From Paenibacillus farraposensis (GTDB taxonomy: Bacteria > Bacillota > Bacilli > Paenibacillales > Paenibacillaceae), in the NCBI RefSeq assembly GCF_020736845.1, contig NZ_JAFFQR010000112.1:694719-755515 (forward strand): a stretch of DNA of 60,797 nt, read 5' to 3'. Position numbers and translations under genes: made by a program. A model generated the notes under the pieces. The model was not told the origin of the DNA. It did not search any database and saw only the letters and a list, made by a program, of their open reading frames with translations. Below are positions 48,420 to 57,350 of the stretch, piece after piece. How positions within the stretch are numbered: position 1 is the first letter of the stretch; every line of letters starts with the position of its first letter.

Positions 48420-48698
48420 CTAGCTCAATGCCTTCTCATACAACTGTTTGGCATGAATCTGCTCTGCAATCTCTCCCTCAAACTGATCCATGCACTTGCA
48501 GATAAAATCCTTATGGCATACCGGGCAAGGCGTCGTTAGCAGTCGACTAATATTCGTCAAAGTCCACTCCGGTTTACGTTGAGAAAAAACGCGGCATTCC
48601 GTTCCATCAGCCAAACTCATTTTAAATTCATATAGTCCTTCTTTTTCGTTGCTGCCAGCCAGCGTGAAATTAACAATATTCGGTCTGTAAGACATCAT
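48420..48698 (-). CDS. Small zinc-cluster protein
   Basis: A 92-residue protein with a beta-rich front (LYEFKMSLADGTECRVFSQR) and a CPVCHKDFICKCMD cluster that should bind zinc. The start follows GGGTGAT. Homologues are, as I recall, uncharacterised Bacilli proteins. The function is unknown. Confidence 0.7.
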   Translation of the reverse strand: MMSYRPNIVNFTLAGSNEKEGLYEFKMSLADGTECRVFSQRKPEWTLTNISRLLTTPCPVCHKDFICKCMDQFEGEIAEQIHAKQLYEKALS

Positions 48699-48925
48699 AT
48701 CACCCGTATTTTCAAATTTGTTCCGTACCTGATGACCAGAAAAATCACCTAAGCAATCTTAATGAATTTTGGCGATGATGTCAAATGGTCGGTATTTCGC
48801 AGGAATCTATCGTCATATCAATTATGCTTTCCTTCTCGTATGTACTTTAAACAAACTGCACAAAATGAATCATTTTAATCAAAATTACTTTAAAAATATG
48901 ATGAATTTGCTTAACCGCACAAAAG

Positions 48926-48972
48926 TTGCACTAGACAAAAACTATTGTGTGTGTACAATGGAGATAGTGCAA
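48926..48972 (+). promoter_or_regulatory. mntH promoter flanked by an inverted repeat
   Basis: TAGACA (48932-48937) and TACAAT (48954-48959), 16 bases apart, form a plausible promoter. It is bracketed by TTGCACTA (48926-48933) and TAGTGCAA (48965-48972), a perfect 8-bp inverted repeat that could be bound by a metal regulator such as MntR. The stretch 48,699-48,925 shows nothing else. Confidence 0.55.
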
Positions 48973-49023
48973 TTGTCATGTTACTAATACTATATTTCAT
49001 CATGAATAAAGAAGGTGGAGCGT

Positions 49024-50343
49024 ATGAAAAGTATAAAGGGCAACTTGGCGGAAATCGCTTCACTGTCGGAAGCGAAGCGCTCCTTGAGTGTCCCTAAGGA
49101 TGGCACCTGGTTTCGGAAGTTTCTTGCCTTTGCCGGACCCGGTTATATGATTGCTGTCGGCTATATGGACCCAGGCAACTGGGCCACAGACATAGCAGGT
49201 GGATCGAAATTTGGCTACACACTACTTAGTGTCATTCTGGTCTCTAACCTGATGGCTATCCTGTTGCAAGCCTTATCCGGCAAGCTTGGCATTGCCACAG
49301 GTAAAGATTTGGCACAAATGTGCCGCGATGCCTATAGTCGTCCCGTCGCAGTCGGCTTGTGGTTTTTATGCGAAATTGCCATTGCAGCCATGGATTTGGC
49401 CGAAGTCATCGGTTCAGCCATTGCACTGAAGCTGTTGTTCGGTCTACCACTGCTGTATGGTGTTATCATTACTGCATTTGATGTCATGCTCATTTTATTG
49501 CTGCAAAACAAAGGTTTTCGGGCTTTGGAAACATTGGTCATTGTGCTAATGGCGACGATTGCAGGGTGCTTTGGCATCAATCTCATATTGGGACAGCCAT
49601 CATGGAGCGGTGTGTTCGGCGGATTTGTGCCTGATTCACAAATTTTGACCAACCCAAGCATGCTGTATATCGCTATCGGTATTATGGGCGCTACCGTAAT
49701 GCCCCACAACCTGTATCTGCATTCATCCATTGTACAAACTCGCAAATTTGAGCAGACTTCAGCAGGTAAACGAGAAGCTATCAAATTTGCAACCTGGGAT
49801 TCCAGTATCGCGCTTATGTTTGCTCTATGTATTAATGCTGCCATTTTGATCGTGGCAGCAGCGGTGTTCCATAGCGCCGGTAGAACAGATGTGGCAGAAA
49901 TCAGCGACGCCTACTATCTGCTGTCGCCTCTGCTGGGAACCACACTCGCAAGCATTCTATTCGGCGTGGCATTACTTGCCTCGGGTCAGAATTCGACCGT
50001 AACGGGTACGTTAGCTGGACAGATCGTTATGGAAGGCTTTCTCAACCTTCGTCTCTCACCTTGGCTGCGCCGCCTGGTGACCCGGCTCATTGCTATCATT
50101 CCAGCGGTAATCGTCACTGCGATCGCCGGTGAAAAAGGAGCGGAAGAGCTGCTTGTACTGAGTCAGGTCATTTTGTCCATCCAGCTGCCCTTTGCCATCA
50201 TCCCACTATTGCTCTTTACAAGTGATCCAAAGCACATGGGTGAATTCGCCAACAAAATGTGGCAAAAAGTATTAACCTGGATCGTGACAGCTATCATTAT
50301 TGTCTTGAATGTGATCCTTATTATTCAGACGATTTCAGGTTAA
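49024..50343 (+). CDS. mntH: NRAMP-type Mn2+/H+ symporter
   Basis: A 439-residue NRAMP transporter with eleven predicted membrane helices. The metal site motif VGYMDPGNWATD is in TM1 (near residue 50) and the second signature ATVMPHNLYLHSSIVQT is in TM6 (near 225). It imports manganese with protons. ATG 49024 follows AAGGTGGAG. A GTG nine bases earlier is less likely. A strong terminator follows. Confidence 0.95.
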   Translation: MKSIKGNLAEIASLSEAKRSLSVPKDGTWFRKFLAFAGPGYMIAVGYMDPGNWATDIAGGSKFGYTLLSVILVSNLMAILLQALSGKLGIATGKDLAQMCRDAYSRPVAVGLWFLCEIAIAAMDLAEVIGSAIALKLLFGLPLLYGVIITAFDVMLILLLQNKGFRALETLVIVLMATIAGCFGINLILGQPSWSGVFGGFVPDSQILTNPSMLYIAIGIMGATVMPHNLYLHSSIVQTRKFEQTSAGKREAIKFATWDSSIALMFALCINAAILIVAAAVFHSAGRTDVAEISDAYYLLSPLLGTTLASILFGVALLASGQNSTVTGTLAGQIVMEGFLNLRLSPWLRRLVTRLIAIIPAVIVTAIAGEKGAEELLVLSQVILSIQLPFAIIPLLLFTSDPKHMGEFANKMWQKVLTWIVTAIIIVLNVILIIQTISG

Positions 50344-50369
50344 GCATCCGATCGACAACCCCTTATACC

Positions 50370-50420
50370 AAAAAAAGGTATCCCTTTAGCCAAAAAAGCG
50401 GCGGCGGGATACCTTTTTTT
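50370..50420. terminator. Bidirectional terminator between mntH and kdpC
   Basis: AAAAAAAGGTATCCC and GGGATACCTTTTTTT pair as a long stem with A and T runs, so it can end both mntH (+) and the kdp operon (-). Confidence 0.9.
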
Positions 50421-50431
50421 ACATTCTATAC

Positions 50432-51160
50432 TCAACGCTTGGCAGGCGCTGCCTCCAGCTCCGCTTCAAGCGCGAGGTTCAGCTTGAGCACGTTCACACG
50501 CGGTTCTCCGAATACTCCGCCACTGCGACCCTCGGTTAGCGCCTCCACCATTGCTTTCAGCTGATCCTGCGGGATGCCCGTCAGGCGGCTTATACGCGGG
50601 ATTTGCACCTGAGCTGCCTGTGGCGAGATATGCGGGTCTAGACCTGAGCCGGAGTTTGTAATCAGGTCCACCGGAACCTGACTAATCGGCACATCCGGAT
50701 TCTGCTTCTGCCAAACCGCAATGGAATCCTGAATCCGCTGTATCAAGGCCGGATTCGACGGGGCATAGTTGCTTGAGCCTGAACCAGCCCCGTTATAGTC
50801 AACGCTCGATACCCGGCCCTGGAATAGCGCCGGATTCGTGAAGGATTGCCCGATCAGCTCAGAGCCAATCACCTGTCCCTTCGTATCCCGCAGCATACTG
50901 CCGTCCGCCTGCTGCGGGAACAATACCTGTGCGACTCCTGTGCTGACCAGCGGGTAAGCCAAGCCGCACAAGAGGATCATCAGCACCGAGGTTCGCAGGG
51001 CAACTGCAATGACCGCGCTTCCTCGCATCTCCTGTATCTCCGGTTGTCCCCCCGCCTCAGTCTCCGGCTTTGCAAGCTGATTATTGTCTCGTCCGGCAGA
51101 GCCGGCTTTTTCGTGTGCAGCATATTTGCGCCCAGACATCATTCGATAAAAGCTACTCAT
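50432..51160 (-). CDS. kdpC: K+-transporting ATPase subunit C
   Basis: A 242-residue KdpC with one membrane helix (SVLMILLCGLAYPLVSTGVA, near residue 60) and the conserved extracellular segments LIGQSFTNPALFQGR and SGLDPHISPQAAQVQIPRIS. Typical KdpC is about 190-200 residues. Here an extra ~45-residue Gly/Ala/Glu-rich cytoplasmic N-terminus precedes the helix. ATG 51160 has AAAGGGTGAG upstream. It is the last gene of the operon. Confidence 0.95.
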   Translation of the reverse strand: MSSFYRMMSGRKYAAHEKAGSAGRDNNQLAKPETEAGGQPEIQEMRGSAVIAVALRTSVLMILLCGLAYPLVSTGVAQVLFPQQADGSMLRDTKGQVIGSELIGQSFTNPALFQGRVSSVDYNGAGSGSSNYAPSNPALIQRIQDSIAVWQKQNPDVPISQVPVDLITNSGSGLDPHISPQAAQVQIPRISRLTGIPQDQLKAMVEALTEGRSGGVFGEPRVNVLKLNLALEAELEAAPAKR

Positions 51161-51213
51161 ATGACTCACCCTTTCCGTCCACTGTATCTGAAATGCATCC
51201 TCATCCAGGCTGC

Positions 51214-53244
51214 TTAAATCCACAAATGCACCAGCAAATCAATGGCCTTGATGCCGACAAACGGCACCACCATACCGCCTAAACCATAAATCAGCAGGTT
51301 CCGTCCGAGCAGACGGTCCGAGCTCATCGGCTTATACTTTACCCCCCTCATGGCCAGCGGAATCAGGAGCGGAATAATAACCGCGTTAAAGATCAGCGCC
51401 GACAAAATAGCTGACAGCGGGGAGCCAAGTCCCATGACATTCAAAGCGCCCATTTGCGGAATGGCCAGCATGAACATCGCCGGGATAATGGCAAAATATT
51501 TGGCAACATCATTCGCGATGCTAAACGTTGTCAGCGCGCCGCGTGTCATGAGCAGTTGCTTGCCGATCGCGACCACCTCGATAATTTTGGACGGATCGGA
51601 GTCCAGATCCACCATATTGGCCGCTTCCTTGGCCGCGACCGTCCCGCTATTCATGGCGAGACCGACATCTGCCTGGGCCAGCGCAGGCGCATCATTGGTG
51701 CCGTCACCGGTCATGGCCACCAGCTTGCCCTGTTCCTGCTCACGGCGAATAACCGCTATTTTATCTTCCGGTTTGCTTTCAGCTACAAAATCGTCCACAC
51801 CTGCTTCACGTGCAATGGTAGCAGCGGTGAGCGGATTGTCCCCGGTACACATAATCGTACGAATACCCATTTCCCGGAGCTGGTCAAACCGCTCCTTCAT
51901 GCCTGGCTTCACTGTATCCTTCAAATAAATAATGCCGTATATCTGATCATCCAGCGCGACTGCCAGCGGCGTACCTCCTTCAGAGGCGACCTGGTTTGCT
52001 TTTTCCTCCAGATCGGCTGGAACATGGCCTTTTTGCGATATGATCCATTGCCGAACAGAATCCACCGCTCCCTTGCGTACCTTTCGGCCATCGGCCAGAT
52101 CCATACCACTCATCCGGGTTTCCGCCTTGAACTCGATAAAGGTTCCGCCTGTCGCAAGGGTTTCTTCCAGCGTATATTCCTGCTTGCGCATCAATTCCAG
52201 TACCGAGCGTCCCTCAGGCGTCTCATCCTTTATGGAACTCATCGCTGCCCATTTCACTAGCTCTGCCTTTTCCACGTTCCCTACGGGCACGAATTCACTA
52301 GCCATCCGGTTCCCGAAGGTGATTGTACCTGTTTTGTCGAGAATCATCGTGTTGATGTCCCCGGATGCTTCCACCGCCTTGCCTGACATTGCCAGCACAT
52401 TAAACTGGGTAACCCGGTCCATACCGGCAATCCCAATCGCGGAAAGCAGCCCACCAATCGTGGTCGGAATCAGGCAAACCAGCAACGAAATCAATACCGG
52501 AACAGGCAAATCAATGTTAAAATGACGGGCAATCGGGGCCAGCGTGACCACTACGATCAAAAAAATAATCGTCAAGCTGATCAACAGCGTGTTCAGTGCA
52601 ATTTCATTCGGCGTTTTTTGCCGCTTTGCCCCTTCCACGAGCGAAATCATTTTATCAATAAACGTCTCGCCTGGTTCTGTCGTAATCCGCACCTTGACTC
52701 GGTCGCTCACTACCCGCGTACCACCGGTTACCGAGCAAAAGTCACCGCCCGATTCCTTGATGACCGGAGCCGATTCCCCTGTTATCGCTGATTCATCCAC
52801 CGAGGCCAGTCCTTCAATAACCTCACCGTCACCCGGAATCATCTCGCCCTGGGAGACCACTACAATATCGCCTTTGCGCAGCTCTGTTGAGTTAACTACC
52901 TGAATGTTATTCCCGACAAGCTTGTTGGCTTTTGTATCCTGCTTGGATTTTTTCAACGAGGCAGCCTGCGCCTTCCCCCGTCCCTCCGCGAGCGCTTCGG
53001 CAAAATTAGCAAAAAGCAGCGTGAACAGCAGAATAACAAAAACAGCCAGATTAAAGCCCATTTCCTTCCCGGTCCCAAAATAACCGGGAAACAGCAGCAT
53101 CAACAGCACGACCAGTGTACCGATCTCCACGACAAACATGACGGGATTTTTCATCATGATCATCGGATTTAATTTTATAAAACTATCCTTGACCGCATGC
53201 TTCAAGATGCTTCTGTCCAGCATGCGTTTACGTTGTTCCTTCAT
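51214..53244 (-). CDS. kdpB: K+-transporting ATPase subunit B (P-type ATPase)
   Basis: A 676-residue catalytic subunit. The actuator motif AITGESAPV is near residue 155, the phosphorylation site ILDKTGTITFGN near 305, and the hinge MTGDGTNDAPALAQADVGLA near 515. It couples ATP hydrolysis to K+ uptake through KdpA. ATG 53244 follows GAGGTG by seven bases. Confidence 0.98.
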   Translation of the reverse strand: MKEQRKRMLDRSILKHAVKDSFIKLNPMIMMKNPVMFVVEIGTLVVLLMLLFPGYFGTGKEMGFNLAVFVILLFTLLFANFAEALAEGRGKAQAASLKKSKQDTKANKLVGNNIQVVNSTELRKGDIVVVSQGEMIPGDGEVIEGLASVDESAITGESAPVIKESGGDFCSVTGGTRVVSDRVKVRITTEPGETFIDKMISLVEGAKRQKTPNEIALNTLLISLTIIFLIVVVTLAPIARHFNIDLPVPVLISLLVCLIPTTIGGLLSAIGIAGMDRVTQFNVLAMSGKAVEASGDINTMILDKTGTITFGNRMASEFVPVGNVEKAELVKWAAMSSIKDETPEGRSVLELMRKQEYTLEETLATGGTFIEFKAETRMSGMDLADGRKVRKGAVDSVRQWIISQKGHVPADLEEKANQVASEGGTPLAVALDDQIYGIIYLKDTVKPGMKERFDQLREMGIRTIMCTGDNPLTAATIAREAGVDDFVAESKPEDKIAVIRREQEQGKLVAMTGDGTNDAPALAQADVGLAMNSGTVAAKEAANMVDLDSDPSKIIEVVAIGKQLLMTRGALTTFSIANDVAKYFAIIPAMFMLAIPQMGALNVMGLGSPLSAILSALIFNAVIIPLLIPLAMRGVKYKPMSSDRLLGRNLLIYGLGGMVVPFVGIKAIDLLVHLWI

Positions 53245-53288
53245 GATCAAGCACCTCGTTCATCCATTCTCATGTTCTTCATACATCT

Positions 53289-54965
53289 TTACATGGTCAA
53301 AAATTCGGCAACAGGCCCCAAAACGATTACAGGTAAAAAGGTCAATGCACCAATCAAGAGCACTACTCCGATCAGAATAGCCCCAAACAGCTTATTGTCC
53401 GTGCGAAGTGTGCCCATCGTCACTGGGGTCGGCGCTTTGGCATTCAACGAAGCCGCTACAGCCAGCAGTGCAATCATAGACACATATCGTCCAAAGAACA
53501 TAACAACCCCTGTTGTGACGTTCCAAAACACGTTGTTATCCGCAAGACCTTCAAATCCCGAACCGTTATTTGCCGCAGATGATGCATATTCATAGAGCAC
53601 CTGAGTCAACCCGTGATATCCGGGGTTTGAGACCGCATCATATCCCCAATGACTCATAAAGGCGAGCGCAGTCGGGGCTAGAATGAGAAACGGATGCACT
53701 AAAATGGCAATCGCGATCAGCTTCATTTCCTTGCCTTCAATTTTTCTCCCCATAAACTCCGGCGTTCTTCCGACCATCAATCCGCATATGAACACACCCA
53801 GAATCGCATACATCAGCATATTCATCAGCCCGACACCTTTACCGCCGAAAATGACGTTGAGCATCATTTCTCCCAAAGCGGCCATACCACCCAGCGGGGT
53901 TAGTGTGTCATGCATATTATTGACCGAACCGGTCGTCGCCGCTGTCGTCACCGCAGTGAATAATGCCGATTGCCCAATGCCAAAGCGCACCTCTTTTCCT
54001 TCCATACTTCCTTGAGAAGCATCCACACCCAGCGCCTGTATCAGCGGATTCCCCGCCTTTTCAGACACGTACGTAATGGATAGAAAAATGAGGAACAATA
54101 CCATCATCGAGCTAAAAATAACCCAGCCCTGCTTGCGATTACGGGCAAACAATCCGAAAGTATACGGCAGCGAAGCCGGCATCACCCACATCGCCAAAAT
54201 TTCCAGCACGTTCGTCCAGGGACTTGGATTCTCAAAAGGATGTGCAGAATTGGCTCCTGCATAACCACCCCCGTTGGTACCGAGATGCTTGATGGACTCC
54301 AATGAAGCAATAGGTCCCAAAGCAATCTGCTGCTGAGTTCCGCTCAGCGTCGTAATATTCGCCGTAGGCTGCAGTGTCTGCGGTACTTTTAATCCAACCA
54401 GCACCAGTGTCAGCACAAAGGCCAGCGGCAGAAAAATCCGGGTAACCGATTTGATAAAATCCTGAAAGAAGTTCCCGAGCCCTTCGCCGCGCCGCGTAAC
54501 TCCTCTCATAAAAGCCGCAGCAACAGCAAGCCCGGAAGCCGCCGACGTGAACATCATCATCGTGACAAACGCCATCTGTGTCAGATACGTAAGTCCGCTT
54601 TCTCCACTGTAATGCTGGAGATTCGTATTGGTCATAAAGCTGATTACCGAGTTAAAGGCCAAGGTCGCTTCCATATTGCTATTTCCAGCCGGGTTACCGG
54701 GAAGCATTCCTTGCAAGCGCAGCAGCACATAACTGATGATCACAAGCACGACATTGGTAGCAAGAAAGCTCATAACGTACGTAGTCCAGCGCATATTTTT
54801 CGGCTGCTTCAAGCCTACAATCTTATAAATCAGCTTTTCCGTTCCAGCAAAAATCCGATCCGTCCAATTTGATTCATTCGAGAACACATGATACATATAA
54901 GTGCCTACCGGCTTTACCAAGAGCAGCAATACGACAATCACAAGTCCAATTTGCAGCAGCTCCAT
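53289..54965 (-). CDS. kdpA: K+-transporting ATPase subunit A
   Basis: A 558-residue channel-like subunit. Features include VKPVGTYMYHVFSNE at the N-terminus, the first filter region FMTNTNLQHYSGE near residue 115, LGTNGGGYAGANSAHPFENP near 230, and TGSVNNMHDTLTPLGG near 350. It holds the K+ filter. The start follows GGAGGAGGAATAGAGG. Confidence 0.98.
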   Translation of the reverse strand: MELLQIGLVIVVLLLLVKPVGTYMYHVFSNESNWTDRIFAGTEKLIYKIVGLKQPKNMRWTTYVMSFLATNVVLVIISYVLLRLQGMLPGNPAGNSNMEATLAFNSVISFMTNTNLQHYSGESGLTYLTQMAFVTMMMFTSAASGLAVAAAFMRGVTRRGEGLGNFFQDFIKSVTRIFLPLAFVLTLVLVGLKVPQTLQPTANITTLSGTQQQIALGPIASLESIKHLGTNGGGYAGANSAHPFENPSPWTNVLEILAMWVMPASLPYTFGLFARNRKQGWVIFSSMMVLFLIFLSITYVSEKAGNPLIQALGVDASQGSMEGKEVRFGIGQSALFTAVTTAATTGSVNNMHDTLTPLGGMAALGEMMLNVIFGGKGVGLMNMLMYAILGVFICGLMVGRTPEFMGRKIEGKEMKLIAIAILVHPFLILAPTALAFMSHWGYDAVSNPGYHGLTQVLYEYASSAANNGSGFEGLADNNVFWNVTTGVVMFFGRYVSMIALLAVAASLNAKAPTPVTMGTLRTDNKLFGAILIGVVLLIGALTFLPVIVLGPVAEFLTM

Positions 54966-55113
54966 CCTCTATTCCTCCTCCGAAATGCTCCTGCGTGTAG
55001 AACAACAGACGGGATCTGGACCGCCAATCGAGTGCACACGTTTGCGTTAAGCTCGCCGCCTCTGCTGCCTGATCCTTGATCTGCTGTTCCTGTCTGCTTT
55101 ATCACTTAGCTGA

Positions 55114-55191
55114 TTAGAACTTTTCAGGGTTCAGGAGCGCGTAAATTAAATACACAAGCACAACAGCTGTAAGCCCAAGGACAACAATCAT
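55114..55191 (-). CDS. kdpF: KdpF small membrane subunit
   Basis: A 25-residue peptide (MIVVLGLTAVVLVYLIYALL then NPEKF), one membrane helix with the usual KdpF ending. AGAGGAGG precedes the ATG, which overlaps the stop of the 37-residue gene (ATGA). It stabilises the Kdp complex. Too short for standard gene calling. Confidence 0.9.
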   Translation of the reverse strand: MIVVLGLTAVVLVYLIYALLNPEKF

Positions 55192-55301
55192 ACTCTTCGT
55201 CCTCCTCTGGAGGTCTGCGCATCACACCAGCGTACAAATAGCAGTATCGTCCCATAACTCACAGCCATCACGAGCAGCATGTATAGATCCATCATGTTCA
55301 T
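55188..55301 (-). CDS. 37-residue membrane peptide upstream of kdpF
   Basis: A frame with one membrane helix (MDLYMLLVMAVSYGTILLFV) and a polar tail (RWCDAQTSRGGRRV). It is preceded by GGGAGG, and any of three clustered ATG codons could start it. It is coupled to kdpF. Short helices with a similar F-V-R tail occur before kdpF in other Gram-positive loci, as I recall. Likely an accessory Kdp peptide. Confidence 0.65.
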   Translation of the reverse strand: MNMMDLYMLLVMAVSYGTILLFVRWCDAQTSRGGRRV

Positions 55302-55372
55302 ACCCTCCCGTATCGCTTCTCTAATCGTTATTTTTAGTCCAACATCCATATAAAACTACTATGTTTAAGCGC

Positions 55373-55768
55373 TTATCCGTTCAGCAGAAAACCCACCTCT
55401 CCATTCAATGTGTAGATCACATGGTCCGCTCCCAATCCCCGATAAATTCCTTGTGGATTACAGCCGTGCGTAATGACATAGACCAAATCTGATGTCAGTG
55501 GCCGACATATTTGCAGGAAACGGCAAGTCAGATTCATGCTGTTTTCGAACAAATACACGCTGCCGATTTCTTTTTTGGGAAAATTCCATTTTCCCGTTTG
55601 CATCGTATTGATGCGTACAATATGCTCCACGCCCATTTTTTTGAGCTGTCGTTCCTCCTGAGCGCTATTGGTGAGTACCGCAAACGCCAGTTTTTTGAAC
55701 ATGAGCAATTTCACAAAACTTCTGCCCGCTTCATTCGGTGCAGTGACAATGATTAACCGACCTTCCAT
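55373..55768 (-). CDS. Rossmann-like protein at the head of the kdp operon
   Basis: A 131-residue protein (RLIIVTAPNEAGRSFVKLLM, FAVLTNSAQEERQLKKMGVE, LVYVITHGCNPQGIYRGLGA) with an alternating strand-helix pattern like a small Rossmann domain. The classic GxGxxG is not intact. It is the first gene behind the c-di-AMP riboswitch, with GAGGAG upstream, so it probably works with K+ uptake, perhaps as an RCK-N-like regulatory subunit. Function unproven. Confidence 0.65.
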   Translation of the reverse strand: MEGRLIIVTAPNEAGRSFVKLLMFKKLAFAVLTNSAQEERQLKKMGVEHIVRINTMQTGKWNFPKKEIGSVYLFENSMNLTCRFLQICRPLTSDLVYVITHGCNPQGIYRGLGADHVIYTLNGEVGFLLNG

Positions 55769-55800
55769 CTGTAACTCCTCTCCCGGTATAAAAAGACAAC

Positions 55801-55841
55801 AAAAAAGAAGCCAAAGGAAAAAGGCTTTTCCTCCGGCTTCT
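55801..55841 (-). terminator. Riboswitch-controlled terminator of the kdp operon
   Basis: On the minus strand AGAAGCCGGAGGAAAAG pairs with CCTTTTTCCTTTGGCTTCT and a T run follows, directly after the aptamer and 32 bases before the first operon gene. Confidence 0.9.
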
Positions 55842-55855
55842 TACATATCCATGAT

Positions 55856-56062
55856 CAAATAAACCATGGCTACACGGCGGTTTGTTGCCTCTCCCTGTAC
55901 GCTTACGAGGTTAGCTGTCGGATTCGGACGTGAGAGTCGCCCTATTTCCGGCACTTGGCCGAAAAATTCACCCCATAGGACTACGGCTTCCAAAGCCGTA
56001 TACATCCCGATTGGTTCCCCCGCTTTTGCTACTGCAAAATTCAGCGATTAGATAATTTGTTG
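55856..56062 (-). promoter_or_regulatory. c-di-AMP riboswitch (ydaO/yuaA class)
   Basis: On the minus strand the conserved pieces appear in order: ATCGCTGAATTT, AGCGGGGGAACCAAT, GGGGTGAATTTT, AGGGCGACTCTCACGTCCGA, CGACAGCTAACCTCGTAAGC and GAGAGGCA. These are hallmarks of the ydaO aptamer. With the following terminator it should shut kdp off when c-di-AMP is high. An open frame across this region is not a gene. Confidence 0.93.
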
Positions 56063-56098
56063 CTTGTTCATTCTTGTTAATTTGAAATTACGTCTTGA

Positions 56099-56128
56099 AT
56101 CATACACCCGCACGAGGAGCACTGTAAA
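56099..56128 (-). promoter_or_regulatory. Candidate kdp promoter
   Basis: On the minus strand TTTACA (56128-56123) and TATGAT (56104-56099) are 18 bases apart, about 40 bases before the aptamer. From 56,129 to 56,376 I see no gene, only AT-rich sequence and a small TGACA/TGTCA repeat. Confidence 0.5.
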
Positions 56129-56376
56129 GCTCACCTACAGGGTTATAAATCGGTCTTTAGAGCACAAAGTGTCAATAATAACGCTTACAATTCAAATATG
56201 CTTCTCCCATCTCCTTAAAGCTCTGTTTTTTACCTCTTTTTGAAAATGACAGGCATGTCAATATTGGCGTAAGAGAAGAAACACCGCAATTCGCTCCATT
56301 TACAGCGCGATTTGCCATTTTGAGCAAAATACGATTTTACAAAATCAAATGAATGCTAATTACATCTATTGCAAAC

Positions 56377-56416
56377 TTGCCATTTCTTTATTAATTGTTT
56401 ACAATTTGATTGTAAA
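56377..56416 (+). promoter_or_regulatory. Glutathione peroxidase promoter with OhrR-like operator
   Basis: TTGCCA (56377-56382) and TACAAT (56400-56405) are 17 bases apart. The palindrome TTTACAAT-TTG-ATTGTAAA (56398-56416) covers the -10 and start site. Its TACAATT/AATTGTA-type arms resemble OhrR/MarR-family operators that respond to organic peroxides. Confidence 0.65.
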
Positions 56417-56438
56417 ATATCTGATAAGGAGAGATACG

Positions 56439-56924
56439 ATGGACATTTATGAATATGCCGCCACGTCCCTGCAGGGGAAAGAGATTCCATTGTCCATTTA
56501 TGAAGGAAAAGTTTTGCTTATCGTGAACACGGCCAGCAAATGTGGACTAACCCCTCAATATAAAGCGCTGCAGGAGTTGTACGACCATTACCATGAACAG
56601 GGGCTTGAAATTTTGGGGTTCCCAAGCAACCAATTTGCCAAGCAAGAACCGGGTTCCAGCGAGGAGATTGCGGAGTTTTGCCAGCTCAATTACGGAGTCA
56701 GCTTCCCGATGTTCGCCAAGACGGATGTTAATGGAGATCAGGCACACCCTTTATTTCGATATCTTACCAGTACAGCTCCAGGGGTATTAGGCTCCAAAGC
56801 GATCAAGTGGAATTTTACGAAATTCTTAATCACACGGAAAGGCAACGTATTTAAGCGCTATGCACCGCAAACAACGCCGGATAAGCTGGCGGGAGATATT
56901 AAAAAGCTTTTGCAGGAAAAATGA
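56439..56924 (+). CDS. Glutathione peroxidase-like thiol peroxidase
   Basis: A 161-residue GPx. The active-site Cys is in LIVNTASKCGLTPQY (near residue 35), the Gln in LGFPSNQFAKQEPGS, and the Trp/Asn in KAIKWNFTKFLI, giving the full Cys-Gln-Trp-Asn set. Bacterial Cys-type enzymes usually use thioredoxin. ATG 56439 follows AAGGAGAG; upstream in-frame codons lie in the promoter. A terminator follows. Confidence 0.95.
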   Translation: MDIYEYAATSLQGKEIPLSIYEGKVLLIVNTASKCGLTPQYKALQELYDHYHEQGLEILGFPSNQFAKQEPGSSEEIAEFCQLNYGVSFPMFAKTDVNGDQAHPLFRYLTSTAPGVLGSKAIKWNFTKFLITRKGNVFKRYAPQTTPDKLAGDIKKLLQEK

Positions 56925-56960
56925 GACTTATGAATACAAAAAGAATCATTCCGAATACAA

Positions 56961-57002
56961 AAAAAGGCATCCTTCACGCAAAACGTGTCAGGATGCTTTT
57001 TT
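56961..57002. terminator. Bidirectional terminator between GPx gene and tRNA-Leu
   Basis: AAAAAGGCATCCT and AGGATGCTTTTTT pair across a loop that can itself form ACG/CGT. It serves the peroxidase gene on + and the tRNA on -. Confidence 0.85.
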
Positions 57003-57023
57003 GCAGTTCTGTCTCACCTATTA

Positions 57024-57106
57024 TGCGGTCGAGAGGACTCGAACCTCCACGGGCGTACGCCCACTACCCCCTCAAGATAGCGTGTCTGCCATTCCACCAC
57101 GACCGC
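57024..57106 (-). tRNA. tRNA-Leu (GAG)
   Basis: An 83-nt class II tRNA: acceptor GCGGTCG/CGACCGC, D-arm GGTGGAATGGCAGAC, anticodon loop TTGAGGG, variable arm stem GGGC/GCCC, T-loop TTCGAGT. No CCA is encoded. It is nearly identical to the copy at 60470, with a compensated change in the variable arm. Confidence 0.97.
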
Positions 57107-57350
57107 AAATCATAATGTTTTGAGGCAACAGATTTATTATACTACCTTAGCTTGTATTTGTAAACCCAAATATAATAATTTTTTTCCGTGTTACTTTTCA
57201 TAACAAATCGAAGTTATAGAAATATTCAATTTGACATTCCAGGCTTATAAATGTGAATATATATTACATAAAATATTAAAAAGACTCGTTAGATACAACT
57301 TGAATGTCAATCAATATAACAAAAAATCTCATTTAAGGAGGTGAACTCCC

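Noticed and set aside
51454..52260. Long plus-strand frame of 268 codons
   Set aside because: It is a shadow of kdpB, on the opposite strand and without family motifs.
55866..56051. Open frame of about 61 codons on the plus strand
   Set aside because: It lies entirely in the c-di-AMP aptamer, on the opposite strand, and the conserved RNA motifs explain the sequence.
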